A DNA stretch of 64,000 nucleotides from Mesonia phycicola (GTDB lineage: Bacteria; Bacteroidota; Bacteroidia; Flavobacteriales; Flavobacteriaceae): contig NZ_FQYY01000001.1 of NCBI RefSeq assembly GCF_900141885.1, positions 1 to 64,000 on the forward strand, written 5' to 3'. The notes below the pieces were generated by a model, which saw only the letters and a list, made by a program, of their open reading frames with translations, ran no database searches and was not told where the DNA came from. The translations under genes and the position numbers were made by a program. Shown piece by piece: positions 42,944 to 52,296 of this stretch; the stretch's first letter is position 1, and every line of letters begins with the position of its first letter.

Positions 42944-45178
42944 GTGCCTGATTTTCAAATTAAACTTTCCTTATTTTTTTTATTATTTATTAGCTCCTAT
43001 TCTACTATTTACAGCCAAACTATAGAAGGTACTGTAGTAGATCAATATGATATATCTGTGCTAGGAGTTCAAATTCTAAACAAATCTAACAACCAACATA
43101 CCCATAGTGACGCTAGAGGTTATTTTCAATTAAGTAAAACTAAAATTGGAGATACGTTAGTATTTAGCCATACGCAATTTAAAAACCAACCAGTCATTAT
43201 TCAATCTTTAGAAGAGCCTTTAAAAATCTACTTAAACAGATCTTCTATTTCTCTAGATGAAGTAGTTATTACAGATAAAATTAATGCGCTTCATTTAATT
43301 TCAGATATAGATATTCAAATAAACCCCGTAAACTCTTCTCAAGATATTCTTAGAAAAGTTCCAGGTCTTTTTATTGGTCAACATGCTGGTGGTGGTAAAG
43401 CTGAGCAAATATTTTTAAGAGGTTTTGATATTGATCACGGTACAGATATTAGTATAAATGTAGACGGAATGCCAGTTAATATGGTTTCTCACGCTCACGG
43501 GCAAGGTTACTCAGACTTGCATTTTGTAATTCCAGAAACTATTGAAAAAATTGATTTTGGTAAAGGTCCGTATAACGAAGACAAAGGTAATTTTGCAACC
43601 GCAGGTTTTGTAGATTTTAAAACCAAAAGTAGACTAGATAATAGTTCTATTAAATTAGAAGCTGGCCAATTTAACAGCCAGAGATTACTTGGTATGTTTA
43701 ACTTACTTAACGATGATCATCAAAATGCTTACGTTGCTTCAGAATATATAAGTACAGACGGACCCTTTGATAGTCCTCAAAATTTTCACAGAATAAATCT
43801 CTTCGGAAAATATACAGCACAAGTAAATGATAGAGACAAAATAGGTATAACTGCCTCTTACTTTACTAGCACTTGGGATGCCTCTGGACAAATACCTGTA
43901 AGAGCAGTTGAAAGTGGATTAATAGGAAGATTTGGTGCTATTGATGATACAGAAGGTGGTACAACTGGCAGAAAAAATATTCTAGTGAATTATGATCGAG
44001 TAATTAATGAAACCTCATCTATAAAAAATAACATTTACTACTCTCAATATGATTTTGAATTATATTCTAATTTCACTTTCTTTTTAGACGACCCTATTAA
44101 CGGTGACCAAATTAAGCAGAAAGAAAACCGTGAGATTTATGGGGTAAATAGTGAATACAAAAAAGATTTTTTCACCAATACAATAGAAGGTAATTTCACT
44201 GCTGGTATTAGCTTAAGAAATGATGTAAGTAAAAATAATGAACTTTCTCACACCTTAAATAGAAGCACAACACTTAATCAAATTCAGTTTGGAGATATAA
44301 ATGAAACTAATTTTGGAGCTTATTTAGGTACGCAAATCAATATTAAAAAGTGGACCTTTAACCCTACCCTACGTGTAGATTATTTCAACTTTATGTATAA
44401 TGATCATCTACAAACTACTTATGAAACGCAAACCAATACCAAAACAGTAGTTAGTCCTAAATTTAATATTCTATACAATCAATCTGAAGATTTACAACTC
44501 TACCTAAAAACAGGAAAAGGATTTCACTCTAACGATACTCGTGTAGTTGTTGCAGAAGATGGTGTAAATATTTTACCAGCGGCATACGGGCTTGATCTTG
44601 GATATATCTGGAAAATTTCACCTAAAATGCTATTAAATATGGCGTATTGGTATTTATACTTAGAACAAGAATTTGTGTACGTAGGTGATGCTGGTATTGT
44701 GGAGCCAAGCGGAAAAACAAGAAGACAAGGTATAGATTTAAGCTACAGATACCAACCTACCTCTTCTCTATTCTGGAATTTAGATGTAAACTACACCTAT
44801 GCTAGAGCAATTGACGAAGCAGACGGGCAAGATTACATTCCGTTAGCGCCAGATTTCACCTTAGTTAGTGGTATTAATTTTAAACATAAAAGTGGTATTT
44901 ACGGGAGTACCAATGTTCGTTATTTAAAAGATAGACCTGCTAACGAAGATAATTCTATTGTAGCAGAAGGTTACACCGTAGTAGATTTAAATGCTGGCTA
45001 TAGATGGAAAAATTTAGAGTTTGGTATACAAATTCAGAATTTACTAAATACCGAATGGAATGAAACACAATTTGCTACAGAATCTAGACTGCAAAATGAA
45101 GCAAACTCTGTAGAAGAAATACATTTTACTCCAGGTACTCCATTTTTTGCAAAAGGTACAATTCAATATAATTTTTAA
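42944..45178 (+). CDS. TonB-dependent outer-membrane receptor
   Basis: 744 residues, GTG start. Signal peptide ending TIYSQ; carboxypeptidase-regulatory-like domain (TIEGTVVDQYDISVLGVQIL); plug with QDILRKVPGLFIGQHAGGGKAEQIFLRGFDIDHGTDI and VPVNMVSHAHGQGYSDLHFVI-type motif; barrel ending FFAKGTIQYNF. A cluster of His in the plug (HAHGQGYSDLH) recalls receptors for metal or metal-chelate ligands. No regulator nearby tells which. Confidence 0.88.
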   Translation: MPDFQIKLSLFFLLFISSYSTIYSQTIEGTVVDQYDISVLGVQILNKSNNQHTHSDARGYFQLSKTKIGDTLVFSHTQFKNQPVIIQSLEEPLKIYLNRSSISLDEVVITDKINALHLISDIDIQINPVNSSQDILRKVPGLFIGQHAGGGKAEQIFLRGFDIDHGTDISINVDGMPVNMVSHAHGQGYSDLHFVIPETIEKIDFGKGPYNEDKGNFATAGFVDFKTKSRLDNSSIKLEAGQFNSQRLLGMFNLLNDDHQNAYVASEYISTDGPFDSPQNFHRINLFGKYTAQVNDRDKIGITASYFTSTWDASGQIPVRAVESGLIGRFGAIDDTEGGTTGRKNILVNYDRVINETSSIKNNIYYSQYDFELYSNFTFFLDDPINGDQIKQKENREIYGVNSEYKKDFFTNTIEGNFTAGISLRNDVSKNNELSHTLNRSTTLNQIQFGDINETNFGAYLGTQINIKKWTFNPTLRVDYFNFMYNDHLQTTYETQTNTKTVVSPKFNILYNQSEDLQLYLKTGKGFHSNDTRVVVAEDGVNILPAAYGLDLGYIWKISPKMLLNMAYWYLYLEQEFVYVGDAGIVEPSGKTRRQGIDLSYRYQPTSSLFWNLDVNYTYARAIDEADGQDYIPLAPDFTLVSGINFKHKSGIYGSTNVRYLKDRPANEDNSIVAEGYTVVDLNAGYRWKNLEFGIQIQNLLNTEWNETQFATESRLQNEANSVEEIHFTPGTPFFAKGTIQYNF

Positions 45179-45316
45179 ACCTACCATTAAAGTAATTTAC
45201 AAGTGTAGCAGATCCCTAAAAAAAACCAAAAATATTTAGTTTATTTATTATCCTACATCAATTTTTAAAAGCTCTTTTCTTGATAATTTTGAAAGAAAAA
45301 GAATTTTAAAAAAAAG

Positions 45317-46000
45317 ATGATGAAAAAGGTATTATTTGTTTTAACAAGTCACGAAGATTTAGGGGATACTGGCCACAAAACTGGATTTTGGGTAGAAGAA
45401 TTTGCAGCACCATATTATTTACTAAAAGATAAAGGTGTAAACATTACATTAGCTTCTCCCAAAGGAGGGCAACCACCAATAGACCCAAAAAGTAATGAAG
45501 AAGATTTTCAAACTCCTGCTACAGTAAGATTTAATGAAGATAAAGAAACGCAGGCTCTACTTTCTAAAACAGAAAAGTTAGAAACTGTAAAAGAGAAAGG
45601 TTTTGATGCTATCTTTTTTCCTGGAGGTCACGGACCGTTGTGGGATTTAGCAGAAGACAAAAATGCAATTGCTTTAATTGAAGATTTTTACAATAGTAAC
45701 AAACCTGTTGCTGCTGTTTGTCACGCACCTGCTGTATTTAAACATACTAAAACCAAAGATGGTAAATCTTTAGTTAGTGGTAAAAAAGTAACTGGCTTTA
45801 CTAACGGAGAAGAAGAAGCTGTACAGTTAACTAATGTAGTACCATTTTTAGTGGAAGATATGCTGAAAGAAAATGGAGGTATTTATTCTAAAAAAGATGA
45901 TTGGGCAACTTATGCTATTGTAGATGGTAATTTAATTACTGGTCAAAACCCTGCTTCTTCAGAGTTGGTAGCAGAGTATTTGCTAGATAAATTAAAATAG
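45317..46000 (+). CDS. DJ-1/PfpI-family protein (Hsp31-like)
   Basis: 227 residues, cytoplasmic. The nucleophile elbow is AAVCHAPAVF (Cys135, His136), with Glu27/Glu28 near the start (FWVEEFAAPYYLL) and GGHGPLWDL. This matches class I glutamine amidotransferase-like proteins of the Hsp31/glyoxalase III group that detoxify methylglyoxal or repair glycated molecules. Single gene with a strong terminator. Confidence 0.88.
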   Translation: MMKKVLFVLTSHEDLGDTGHKTGFWVEEFAAPYYLLKDKGVNITLASPKGGQPPIDPKSNEEDFQTPATVRFNEDKETQALLSKTEKLETVKEKGFDAIFFPGGHGPLWDLAEDKNAIALIEDFYNSNKPVAAVCHAPAVFKHTKTKDGKSLVSGKKVTGFTNGEEEAVQLTNVVPFLVEDMLKENGGIYSKKDDWATYAIVDGNLITGQNPASSELVAEYLLDKLK

Positions 46001-46025
46001 AAGAAAATAATTTTTCAACTATACC

Positions 46026-46060
46026 AAGTGACTTAAACCAATGGTTTAAGTCACTTTTTT
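46026..46060 (+). terminator. Rho-independent terminator
   Basis: AAGTGACTTAAACC pairs with GGTTTAAGTCACTT, then T6. Confidence 0.9.
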
Positions 46061-46295
46061 GTTAGAATTTTTTATATTATTCCAACCTTATTGCCAATAT
46101 TTTTCTTAGAGTTAATTAAAAGAAAAATGAATTATTCAATTTATTAAGAAAAAAATTATTTTTATCTGAAAGAAACCTAACTTATTAACGTCTAACTTTA
46201 TTTAATAACAACATAGTTTTCTTTTATAAAATGAAATAGAATCGGGATACTTTCTTGATACTTTATAAGTAGATTGCTCGCAAAAAATAATTTTA

Positions 46296-46997
46296 ATGGT
46301 TAAAATTTTAGTAGTTGAAGATGATGTGCATATTGCTGAGTTAGTAACAATTAACCTTCAAGATGACCAAACAACTTTAAAATGTTGTTACCATGGGAAC
46401 GAAGGTTTTATTGAAGCTTCTAAAAATGAATATGATCTAATTATTTTAGATTTAATGCTTCCAGGTAAAAAAGGCTTAGATATTTGTAGAGAGTTAAGAG
46501 CGTCTAATATTAACACTCCTATTTTAATGCTTACCAGTAAAAGTGACGAAATAGATAAAATTCTTGGTTTAGAAACAGGTGCAGATGATTACATGACAAA
46601 ACCCTTTAGCATTAGAGAATTGCAAGCTAGAGTAAAAGCTATTTTAAGAAGGCGTTCTTTAGATACTACTCCAACAAAAAACACCAACGACCTACCTGTA
46701 CTTACCCATAAAGACTTAGTAATTACGCAAGAGTTGAGAAAAGTAGAGCTAAACGGAGAACGTCTTAATCTTACCCCAAAAGAGTTTGAGTTACTCTGCT
46801 TACTATCTAATAATATTGGTAAAACTTATAGCCGCGCACAACTTCTTCATTTAATTTGGGGATATGAGTTTGAAGGTTACGAGCACACCGTAAATTCTCA
46901 CATTAATAGATTACGTGCAAAAATAGAAAAAGACCCTGGCAATCCTGAATATATACTTACTACTTGGGGTGTAGGATATAGATTTTCTGAATTATAA
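46296..46997 (+). CDS. OmpR-family response regulator
   Basis: 233 residues. The receiver domain has acidic pocket Asp9-Asp10, phosphoacceptor Asp52 (YDLIILDLMLP) and LTSKSDEIDK. A C-terminal winged helix follows (LTPKEFELLCLLSNNIGKTYSRAQLL, ending TTWGVGYRF). It is 4 bases upstream of its sensor kinase, one operon. Targets unknown; the spondin-domain lipoprotein gene lies next. Confidence 0.92.
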   Translation: MVKILVVEDDVHIAELVTINLQDDQTTLKCCYHGNEGFIEASKNEYDLIILDLMLPGKKGLDICRELRASNINTPILMLTSKSDEIDKILGLETGADDYMTKPFSIRELQARVKAILRRRSLDTTPTKNTNDLPVLTHKDLVITQELRKVELNGERLNLTPKEFELLCLLSNNIGKTYSRAQLLHLIWGYEFEGYEHTVNSHINRLRAKIEKDPGNPEYILTTWGVGYRFSEL

Positions 46998-47001
46998 TAT
47001 T

Positions 47002-48474
47002 ATGAAAACAAAAAACACCTTATTTTACAAAATAGCAGGAGTTTTAACACTTTTATTTGTGTTACTAGCTTTTCTTATTACTAAAACCTCTACACGCCTC
47101 TCTGAAGATTATCACAATGAAATCTCTCAAGGTTTAAATAAAGATGTCTCTAAATTTATTGTTGAAGAGATACAAGGCTTGTATAATGGAGATACTGTGG
47201 TAGAAGCTAAAATGGGCAAATTAATGCACCACGTAATGGCTACTAATCCTGCTACAGAAGTTTATCTACTAGACTTAGAAGGCAATATTCTTAAACATGT
47301 TGCCATGAATAAAGAGGTAAAAGCAAAAAAAATTAATCTTGAACCTATAAAAGAATTTATAGCAAAAGATGGAAATACTTTTGTAAAAGGCGACGATCCA
47401 AAATTACCAGGTACTAAAAAAATATTTTCTGCAGCACCATACCTATTTAACAATCAAAAAGTAGGATATATCTATACCATTGTAGGTGGTAATGATTATG
47501 ATACGCTTATAAAAAAACACGAAGCAAGCTACATACGTAAATTGAGTGTGCGTACAATTTTATATGCTTTATTTGCGGCTCTTCTGGTAGCGCTACTTTT
47601 CATTTATATAATTACTAGAAATTTTAATAAAATTATATCTGCATTTAAATCTTTTAAAGAAGGTAATCATGATGCAAGAGTTACTGGTGTAGAACACGGA
47701 GAAATGGGATTATTAGCCAATACATATAATGATATGGCTAGTACAATTCAAAATAACATAGAAGAATTGCAGAGTGTAGATAAATTACGAAAAGAACTTA
47801 TAGCAAATATCTCTCATGATTTAAGAACACCTATAGCCTCTATACAAGGATTTGTAGAAACAATATTAATAAAAGGTGATGAGCTTAATAACGAAGAAAA
47901 AACTCGTTACATGGAAATTGTTCTAAAAAATTCTGAAAGATTAAAAAAACTAGTGAACGATTTGTTTGAACTAAGCATTTTAGAAGCAAATCAAAAAAAA
48001 TTACAGCCAGAAGCTATTCAAATGGCAGAAATTATTCAAGACATAGCAGATAAATATAGAATTATCACAAAAAATAAAGGGATAAATATTAACACCATAT
48101 ATTCTAAAGATTTACCATTAGTATACGCAGATATAGCTTTAATAGATAGAGCATTACAAAACATAATTGATAATGCAATAAAACATTGTAAAGCTGGAGA
48201 TGTGGTTACCCTAGAGCTTACTAGAGATAATAATTATGTCTCTATAAAAGTAGCAGATACAGGTAGTGGTATTTCTTCTCAAGAACTTCCATTTATTTTT
48301 GAAAGATATAGAAAAGGTAAATTTTATTCTGATGCAGAAAAAGGAAGCGGACTAGGTTTGGCCATTGTTAAAAAAATTATGGATTTACACAATGCTACCA
48401 TTAATGTAACCAGCACTTTAAATCAAGGAACCCAGTTTTATTTCAACCTTCCTATTAATCCACACTCTGTATAA
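47002..48474 (+). CDS. Sensor histidine kinase
   Basis: 490 residues. Two transmembrane helices (about 12-28 and 184-205) enclose a periplasmic sensor. HAMP linker, then HisKA with His272 (ANISHDLRTPIASIQ), and an HATPase with N-box (IIDNAIKHC), G1 (DTGSGI) and G2 (KGSGLGLAI). Partner of the OmpR-type regulator directly upstream. The signal is unknown. Confidence 0.92.
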   Translation: MKTKNTLFYKIAGVLTLLFVLLAFLITKTSTRLSEDYHNEISQGLNKDVSKFIVEEIQGLYNGDTVVEAKMGKLMHHVMATNPATEVYLLDLEGNILKHVAMNKEVKAKKINLEPIKEFIAKDGNTFVKGDDPKLPGTKKIFSAAPYLFNNQKVGYIYTIVGGNDYDTLIKKHEASYIRKLSVRTILYALFAALLVALLFIYIITRNFNKIISAFKSFKEGNHDARVTGVEHGEMGLLANTYNDMASTIQNNIEELQSVDKLRKELIANISHDLRTPIASIQGFVETILIKGDELNNEEKTRYMEIVLKNSERLKKLVNDLFELSILEANQKKLQPEAIQMAEIIQDIADKYRIITKNKGININTIYSKDLPLVYADIALIDRALQNIIDNAIKHCKAGDVVTLELTRDNNYVSIKVADTGSGISSQELPFIFERYRKGKFYSDAEKGSGLGLAIVKKIMDLHNATINVTSTLNQGTQFYFNLPINPHSV

Positions 48475-48578
48475 TTATAAATTGTTTTAAATATTTGATG
48501 GTATAGTTATAACTCTGTTATAATTTGGTGATACTCTAAGAAGATATTTGTAGATATAACAAATAAACATATTTAGAG

Positions 48579-49946
48579 ATGAAAAAATTTCAATTATTTA
48601 CCTTACTATCCATCATTAGTCTTTTTGCAAGTTGTGATAATGATGATGATTCAACTACTACAACATCACCAACAGTTTCAAGCTTCACGGTTACTATAGA
48701 AAACATTGCTGCAGTAAATGATTTTATAGGTTCTGGAGTTTTTAACACCCCTGTTGGTGATTCTAATCCAGGTCCTGCTACTCCAGGTAAAAGTTATGAG
48801 TTTACTTTTGATGCTGGTAAAAATAACAAAGTTTCTTTTGTAACTATGCTAGCTGCAACCAACGATTTGTTTTTTGCTCCAGAAGGAAGCGGTATTGCTC
48901 TTTATGATGAAAACGGTGATCCTTTTTCTGGAGATGTAACAGACCAAGTTTATTTATGGGATGCTGGTACAGAGGTAAATGAAGAACCTGCAGTAGGCCC
49001 TAATACTGTTGGTAATCAAGCTGCTGCAGATACTGGTGTAGAAGAAAACGGAAATGTATTAAAAATAGAAGATGTTACTAATGGAGTTATGTTTAATTAC
49101 CCAGATGTAGATGAGTTAATTAATGTAACAGTTACTCACGTAGAAGGTACACAATTTACCGTTTCTATTGAAGATTTATCTACTGCAAGCTTAAATACAA
49201 GTGATGGTATGAAAGCAGCACCATTATCTCCTGGAGTATATGTGGTACACAGTGCAGACAACCCTTTATTTGAAGAAGGAGAACCTGACTTTGATCAAGG
49301 AGTTGAAGCAATTGCAGAAGACGGAAACACTGAGCCATTAGGTACTTACACAGCCAGTACTACAGGCGTAACTTACCCTTCTTCTCCAGGGGTTTGGGTA
49401 ACACACCAAGAAGGTACTATGCCATTATTTACTGCTAATAGTGCTGATTACGGACTAGGTCTTGAACATATTGCTGAAGACGGAGATACTTCTCTTTTAA
49501 ATGATAATTTAAGTTCTTTAGAAGGGCAAATTTCTGGAGCTGTAATTAATACTCCTGTTGGTAGTAGCTCTCCTGGTCCACTTTTACCTGGTGCTTCTTA
49601 TGAGTTTACTTTCTCTGCAGAAGATGGTGATTACTTATCTTTCGCTACAATGTTAGCTGCAACAAATGATATATTATTTGCAACAGATGATACTGGTATT
49701 GCTTTATTTGATGCAAACGGAAATGCAATAAACGGTGATATTACAAGTATGGTTTCTCTTTGGGATGCTGGTACAGAAGTTAACGAGCAACCTGCAATTG
49801 GTGCTAATACAGTAACTAACCAAGTAGCTGCAGATACAGGTGTAGATGAAAATGGTACTGTTCAATTATTAGATCAAGTAAACGACGGGTTTGATTACCC
49901 TGCAGTAGATAGTGTATTAAAAATAACAATTACCCCAAATCTATAA
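48579..49946 (+). CDS. Lipoprotein with two spondin-like domains
   Basis: 455 residues; lipobox FASC (Cys19) followed by DNDDDST. Two similar halves of about 180-200 residues share SFTVTIENI...FNTPVGDSNPGP / VINTPVGSSSPGP, YEFTFDAGK, MLAATNDLFFAPEGSGIAL, VYLWDAGTEVNEEPAVGPNT and the AADTGV(D/E)ENG motif. These are spondin N-type features seen in bacterial spondin-domain proteins. The link is internal duplication of one domain. Likely surface-exposed; may be regulated by the adjacent two-component system. Confidence 0.75.
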   Translation: MKKFQLFTLLSIISLFASCDNDDDSTTTTSPTVSSFTVTIENIAAVNDFIGSGVFNTPVGDSNPGPATPGKSYEFTFDAGKNNKVSFVTMLAATNDLFFAPEGSGIALYDENGDPFSGDVTDQVYLWDAGTEVNEEPAVGPNTVGNQAAADTGVEENGNVLKIEDVTNGVMFNYPDVDELINVTVTHVEGTQFTVSIEDLSTASLNTSDGMKAAPLSPGVYVVHSADNPLFEEGEPDFDQGVEAIAEDGNTEPLGTYTASTTGVTYPSSPGVWVTHQEGTMPLFTANSADYGLGLEHIAEDGDTSLLNDNLSSLEGQISGAVINTPVGSSSPGPLLPGASYEFTFSAEDGDYLSFATMLAATNDILFATDDTGIALFDANGNAINGDITSMVSLWDAGTEVNEQPAIGANTVTNQVAADTGVDENGTVQLLDQVNDGFDYPAVDSVLKITITPNL

Positions 49947-49960
49947 ATTGTTTTTTTGTA

Positions 49961-50000
49961 ACTCATCTTTTCTATATGAAAAAGGAAAGGTGAGTTTTTT
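49961..50000 (+). terminator. Terminator 1 after the spondin gene
   Basis: AACTCATCTTTTC pairs with GAAAGGTGAGTT, then T run. Confidence 0.7.
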
Positions 50001-50006
50001 ACTTCT

Positions 50007-50045
50007 AAAAAGTAACTAAACACTAAGTTTAGTCACTTTTTTTAT
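50007..50045 (+). terminator. Terminator 2 after the spondin gene
   Basis: AAAGTAACTAAAC pairs with GTTTAGTCACTTT, then T run. Two terminators in series isolate the spondin gene from the PAS gene. Confidence 0.7.
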
Positions 50046-50109
50046 TATTTAGCCTTTCATTAAATAATAGTTATTTAATTTTACCTCTTATTTTATTTAT
50101 CTAATTAAA

Positions 50110-50676
50110 ATGAAAAATAAACTTGAAGATATGGTGGGGTTAGATTTTTATCTTTCTAATTTAAGTGAGAAAGAGTACAAAAAAATAGAGAATAGAATTT
50201 CTACCCTAAACTCTTCTATGATGCCACTATTAAGTTGGGATTTTTTCATGGATAACTATCATAAAAAAATTATTGAGTCAAGAAAAAACAAAGAATTATT
50301 GCACTTTCAATCATTAGCTAAAAAATATAATTGGAAAAATAACTTGAAGCAAGAATTCTCTGTTAATGATTATGAAGCATTGGTAATTACAGATGCGCAA
50401 CAAAAAATTATTTGGGTAAATGAAGGCTTTTCTACCATGACAGGTTATTCTAAAAAATTTGCCATTAATAAAACTCCAAAATTTTTACAAGGAGAAAAAA
50501 CTTCTACAGAAACAAAAAATAGAATCAAAGAAAACCTCACAAATAATAAACCTTTTAAAGAAGTAATAATTAATTACAGAAAAGATAAAACTAGTTATAA
50601 TTGTGAAGTTAAAATTATTCCTCTCTACAATAAAGAGGTAACACACTTTATAGCTTTTGAAAAAGAAGTAATATGA
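50110..50676 (+). CDS. LOV-like PAS domain protein lacking the photoactive Cys
   Basis: 188 residues. A helical N-terminal part of about 85 residues is followed by one PAS domain (LVITDAQQKIIWVNEGFSTMTGYS, then IINYRKDKTSYNCEVKIIPLYN). The region NKTPKFLQGEKTS (120-132) aligns with the LOV consensus GxNCRFLQ, but the cysteine position is Pro123. It could still bind flavin or another ligand; no output domain is present. Its stop overlaps the next start by 4 bases (ATGA), so it is coupled to the thioesterase. Confidence 0.75.
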   Translation: MKNKLEDMVGLDFYLSNLSEKEYKKIENRISTLNSSMMPLLSWDFFMDNYHKKIIESRKNKELLHFQSLAKKYNWKNNLKQEFSVNDYEALVITDAQQKIIWVNEGFSTMTGYSKKFAINKTPKFLQGEKTSTETKNRIKENLTNNKPFKEVIINYRKDKTSYNCEVKIIPLYNKEVTHFIAFEKEVI

Positions 50677-51059
50677 CAGACCACAGTTTAAAAATTGAAA
50701 AATCTAGAACAACTATTTTTAAAGCAGTTTTCCCAAACACTACCAACCATTATGATACTCTTTTTGGTGGTACAGCTATGCAATTAATGGATGAGACTGC
50801 ATTTATTACCGCTACAAGATTTAGTAGACAACAAATGGTAACGGTAAGTAGTGATAAAATAGACTTTAAAAAACCTATTCCTGCAGGTACTATAATTCAA
50901 TTAGATGGTTATGTTACCCACGTTGGTAATACAAGTTTAAAAGTACGAGTAGATATTTATGTAGAAGAAATGTATAGTGACTCTAAGTTTAAAGCTGTTT
51001 CTGGAGAGTTTACTTTTGTTGCTATAGATGAAAATAAAATTCCGGTTAAAATTTTATAA
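50673..51059 (+). CDS. Acyl-CoA thioesterase, hotdog fold
   Basis: 128 residues. The hotdog helix FPNTTNHYDTLFGGTAMQLMDETAFITATR and the MVTVSSDKIDFKKPIPAGTII strand are typical of the YciA/BFIT acyl-CoA hydrolase group (family Cys/Asn-His region DTLFGG). It hydrolyses acyl-CoA thioesters in the cytoplasm. Translationally coupled to the PAS protein. Confidence 0.88.
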   Translation: MTDHSLKIEKSRTTIFKAVFPNTTNHYDTLFGGTAMQLMDETAFITATRFSRQQMVTVSSDKIDFKKPIPAGTIIQLDGYVTHVGNTSLKVRVDIYVEEMYSDSKFKAVSGEFTFVAIDENKIPVKIL

Positions 51060-51088
51060 TCTATCATTACTATATCTATTTCTAGTTA

Positions 51089-51114
51089 AAATAGAATTCC
51101 TATTCTTTTTTAAT
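51089..51114. terminator. Short hairpin between converging genes
   Basis: AATAGAATTCCTATT palindrome (about 51090-51104) with T run; bidirectional. Confidence 0.5.
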
Positions 51115-51193
51115 AGAGCTTAAATGGTAAATTAATTAGTAAAGCAATCTTTGTACTACTAATTAATTTACTATTTATATTTTTACCTCTGCT

Positions 51194-52228
51194 TTAATTA
51201 ATAAACTCTTCATCACTCAGCGTTTTCATAAAAGCAATTAAATTTTCTTTCTCTACTTCTGTTAATGGTATTTTGTTGTTATTTTCTTTCAATATTGAGT
51301 CTAAATTATCTGCCTCTAATACACCGTTACTTAAATAATCTAGTACTTCTTTTAAGCTAGCAAATTGACCAAAACTACCGTATGGAGCGGTATATTCTAT
51401 ATTACGTAAAGAAGGTACTCTAAATTTTAAATAATCTTCTAACTCACCTGTTACTCTAGAACGTCCACCTTCTTCGGTACTTGGGTTAACGGGAAAACCT
51501 ATATTTCTATAACTCTGATCTGTAAAGAGCTCTGTATTATGGCAGCTCATACATTTTTCTTGAAATACGCTGTACCCTAAAGCTTCACTTTCGGTAAAAG
51601 TTTCTCCTTCTTTTCGTTTTACTTTATCATATTTACTATTGGCAGAAATAAGGGTATATTCATATTGAGCAATACTATTGTATATTCCTTCTGCGGTAAC
51701 TCCTTCCCCATTAAAAGCTTTAATAAATAACTCAACATATTCTTCATCATTTTCTATCTTTTCTATAACTTCTACTATAGAAGAATCCATTTCTTCATAA
51801 GTAATAATGGGTACTAGTGGTTGTTCTTCTAACTCTAGTTTGTTTCCATCCCAATTATAGGCCTGCATAAATATCATATTTTGTATAGGTGGTGCATTAC
51901 GTAAACCTACTCTACCCTCTATACCTATACCAATAGCATTATGATCTGCAAATGCATTTTCTTGCATATGGCAACTAGCACAAGCAATTGTATTATCTGC
52001 ACTTAATTGTTTATCATTAAATAATTTCTTACCCAACTCTACTCCATATTTTGTAGAAATATTATTGTATGCATAGCTGTTAATTTCTGGAAAACCTTCT
52101 GGTATATTTAAATCAACTTCCGGATTATCATATAAAACCACTTCATAACTAAAATCATCATCGCTACTACAAGAGACTAATGTTAAAAAACAAAAAATAA
52201 CAGATAAATTTCTTAAACTATTTTTCAT
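51194..52228 (-). CDS. Dihaem cytochrome c peroxidase-family protein (MbnH-like)
   Basis: 344 residues, lipobox VSC (Cys20) followed by SSDDD. Two haem c sites: CASCH (Cys83, Cys86, His87) and CMSCH (Cys226, Cys229, His230). The MbnH/MauG branch oxidises protein residues rather than peroxide alone. Its neighbour is an MbnP protein whose Trp is the known substrate in methylotrophs. A strong terminator separates the two genes, so they may be expressed at different levels. Confidence 0.82.
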   Translation of the reverse strand: MKNSLRNLSVIFCFLTLVSCSSDDDFSYEVVLYDNPEVDLNIPEGFPEINSYAYNNISTKYGVELGKKLFNDKQLSADNTIACASCHMQENAFADHNAIGIGIEGRVGLRNAPPIQNMIFMQAYNWDGNKLELEEQPLVPIITYEEMDSSIVEVIEKIENDEEYVELFIKAFNGEGVTAEGIYNSIAQYEYTLISANSKYDKVKRKEGETFTESEALGYSVFQEKCMSCHNTELFTDQSYRNIGFPVNPSTEEGGRSRVTGELEDYLKFRVPSLRNIEYTAPYGSFGQFASLKEVLDYLSNGVLEADNLDSILKENNNKIPLTEVEKENLIAFMKTLSDEEFIN

Positions 52229-52249
52229 AAGATAGGTTATAAGATAAGA

Positions 52250-52290
52250 AGAAAAAGAGTCGGTTATCTATTATAATAACCGACTCAAAA
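52250..52290 (-). terminator. Terminator or attenuator between MbnP and MbnH genes
   Basis: GAGTCGGTTAT pairs with ATAACCGACTC (52257-52267 with 52276-52286) with a T run on the minus strand. It lies inside an otherwise continuous gene cluster, so it may set the ratio of MbnP to MbnH. Confidence 0.8.
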
Positions 52291-52296
52291 ATTATA

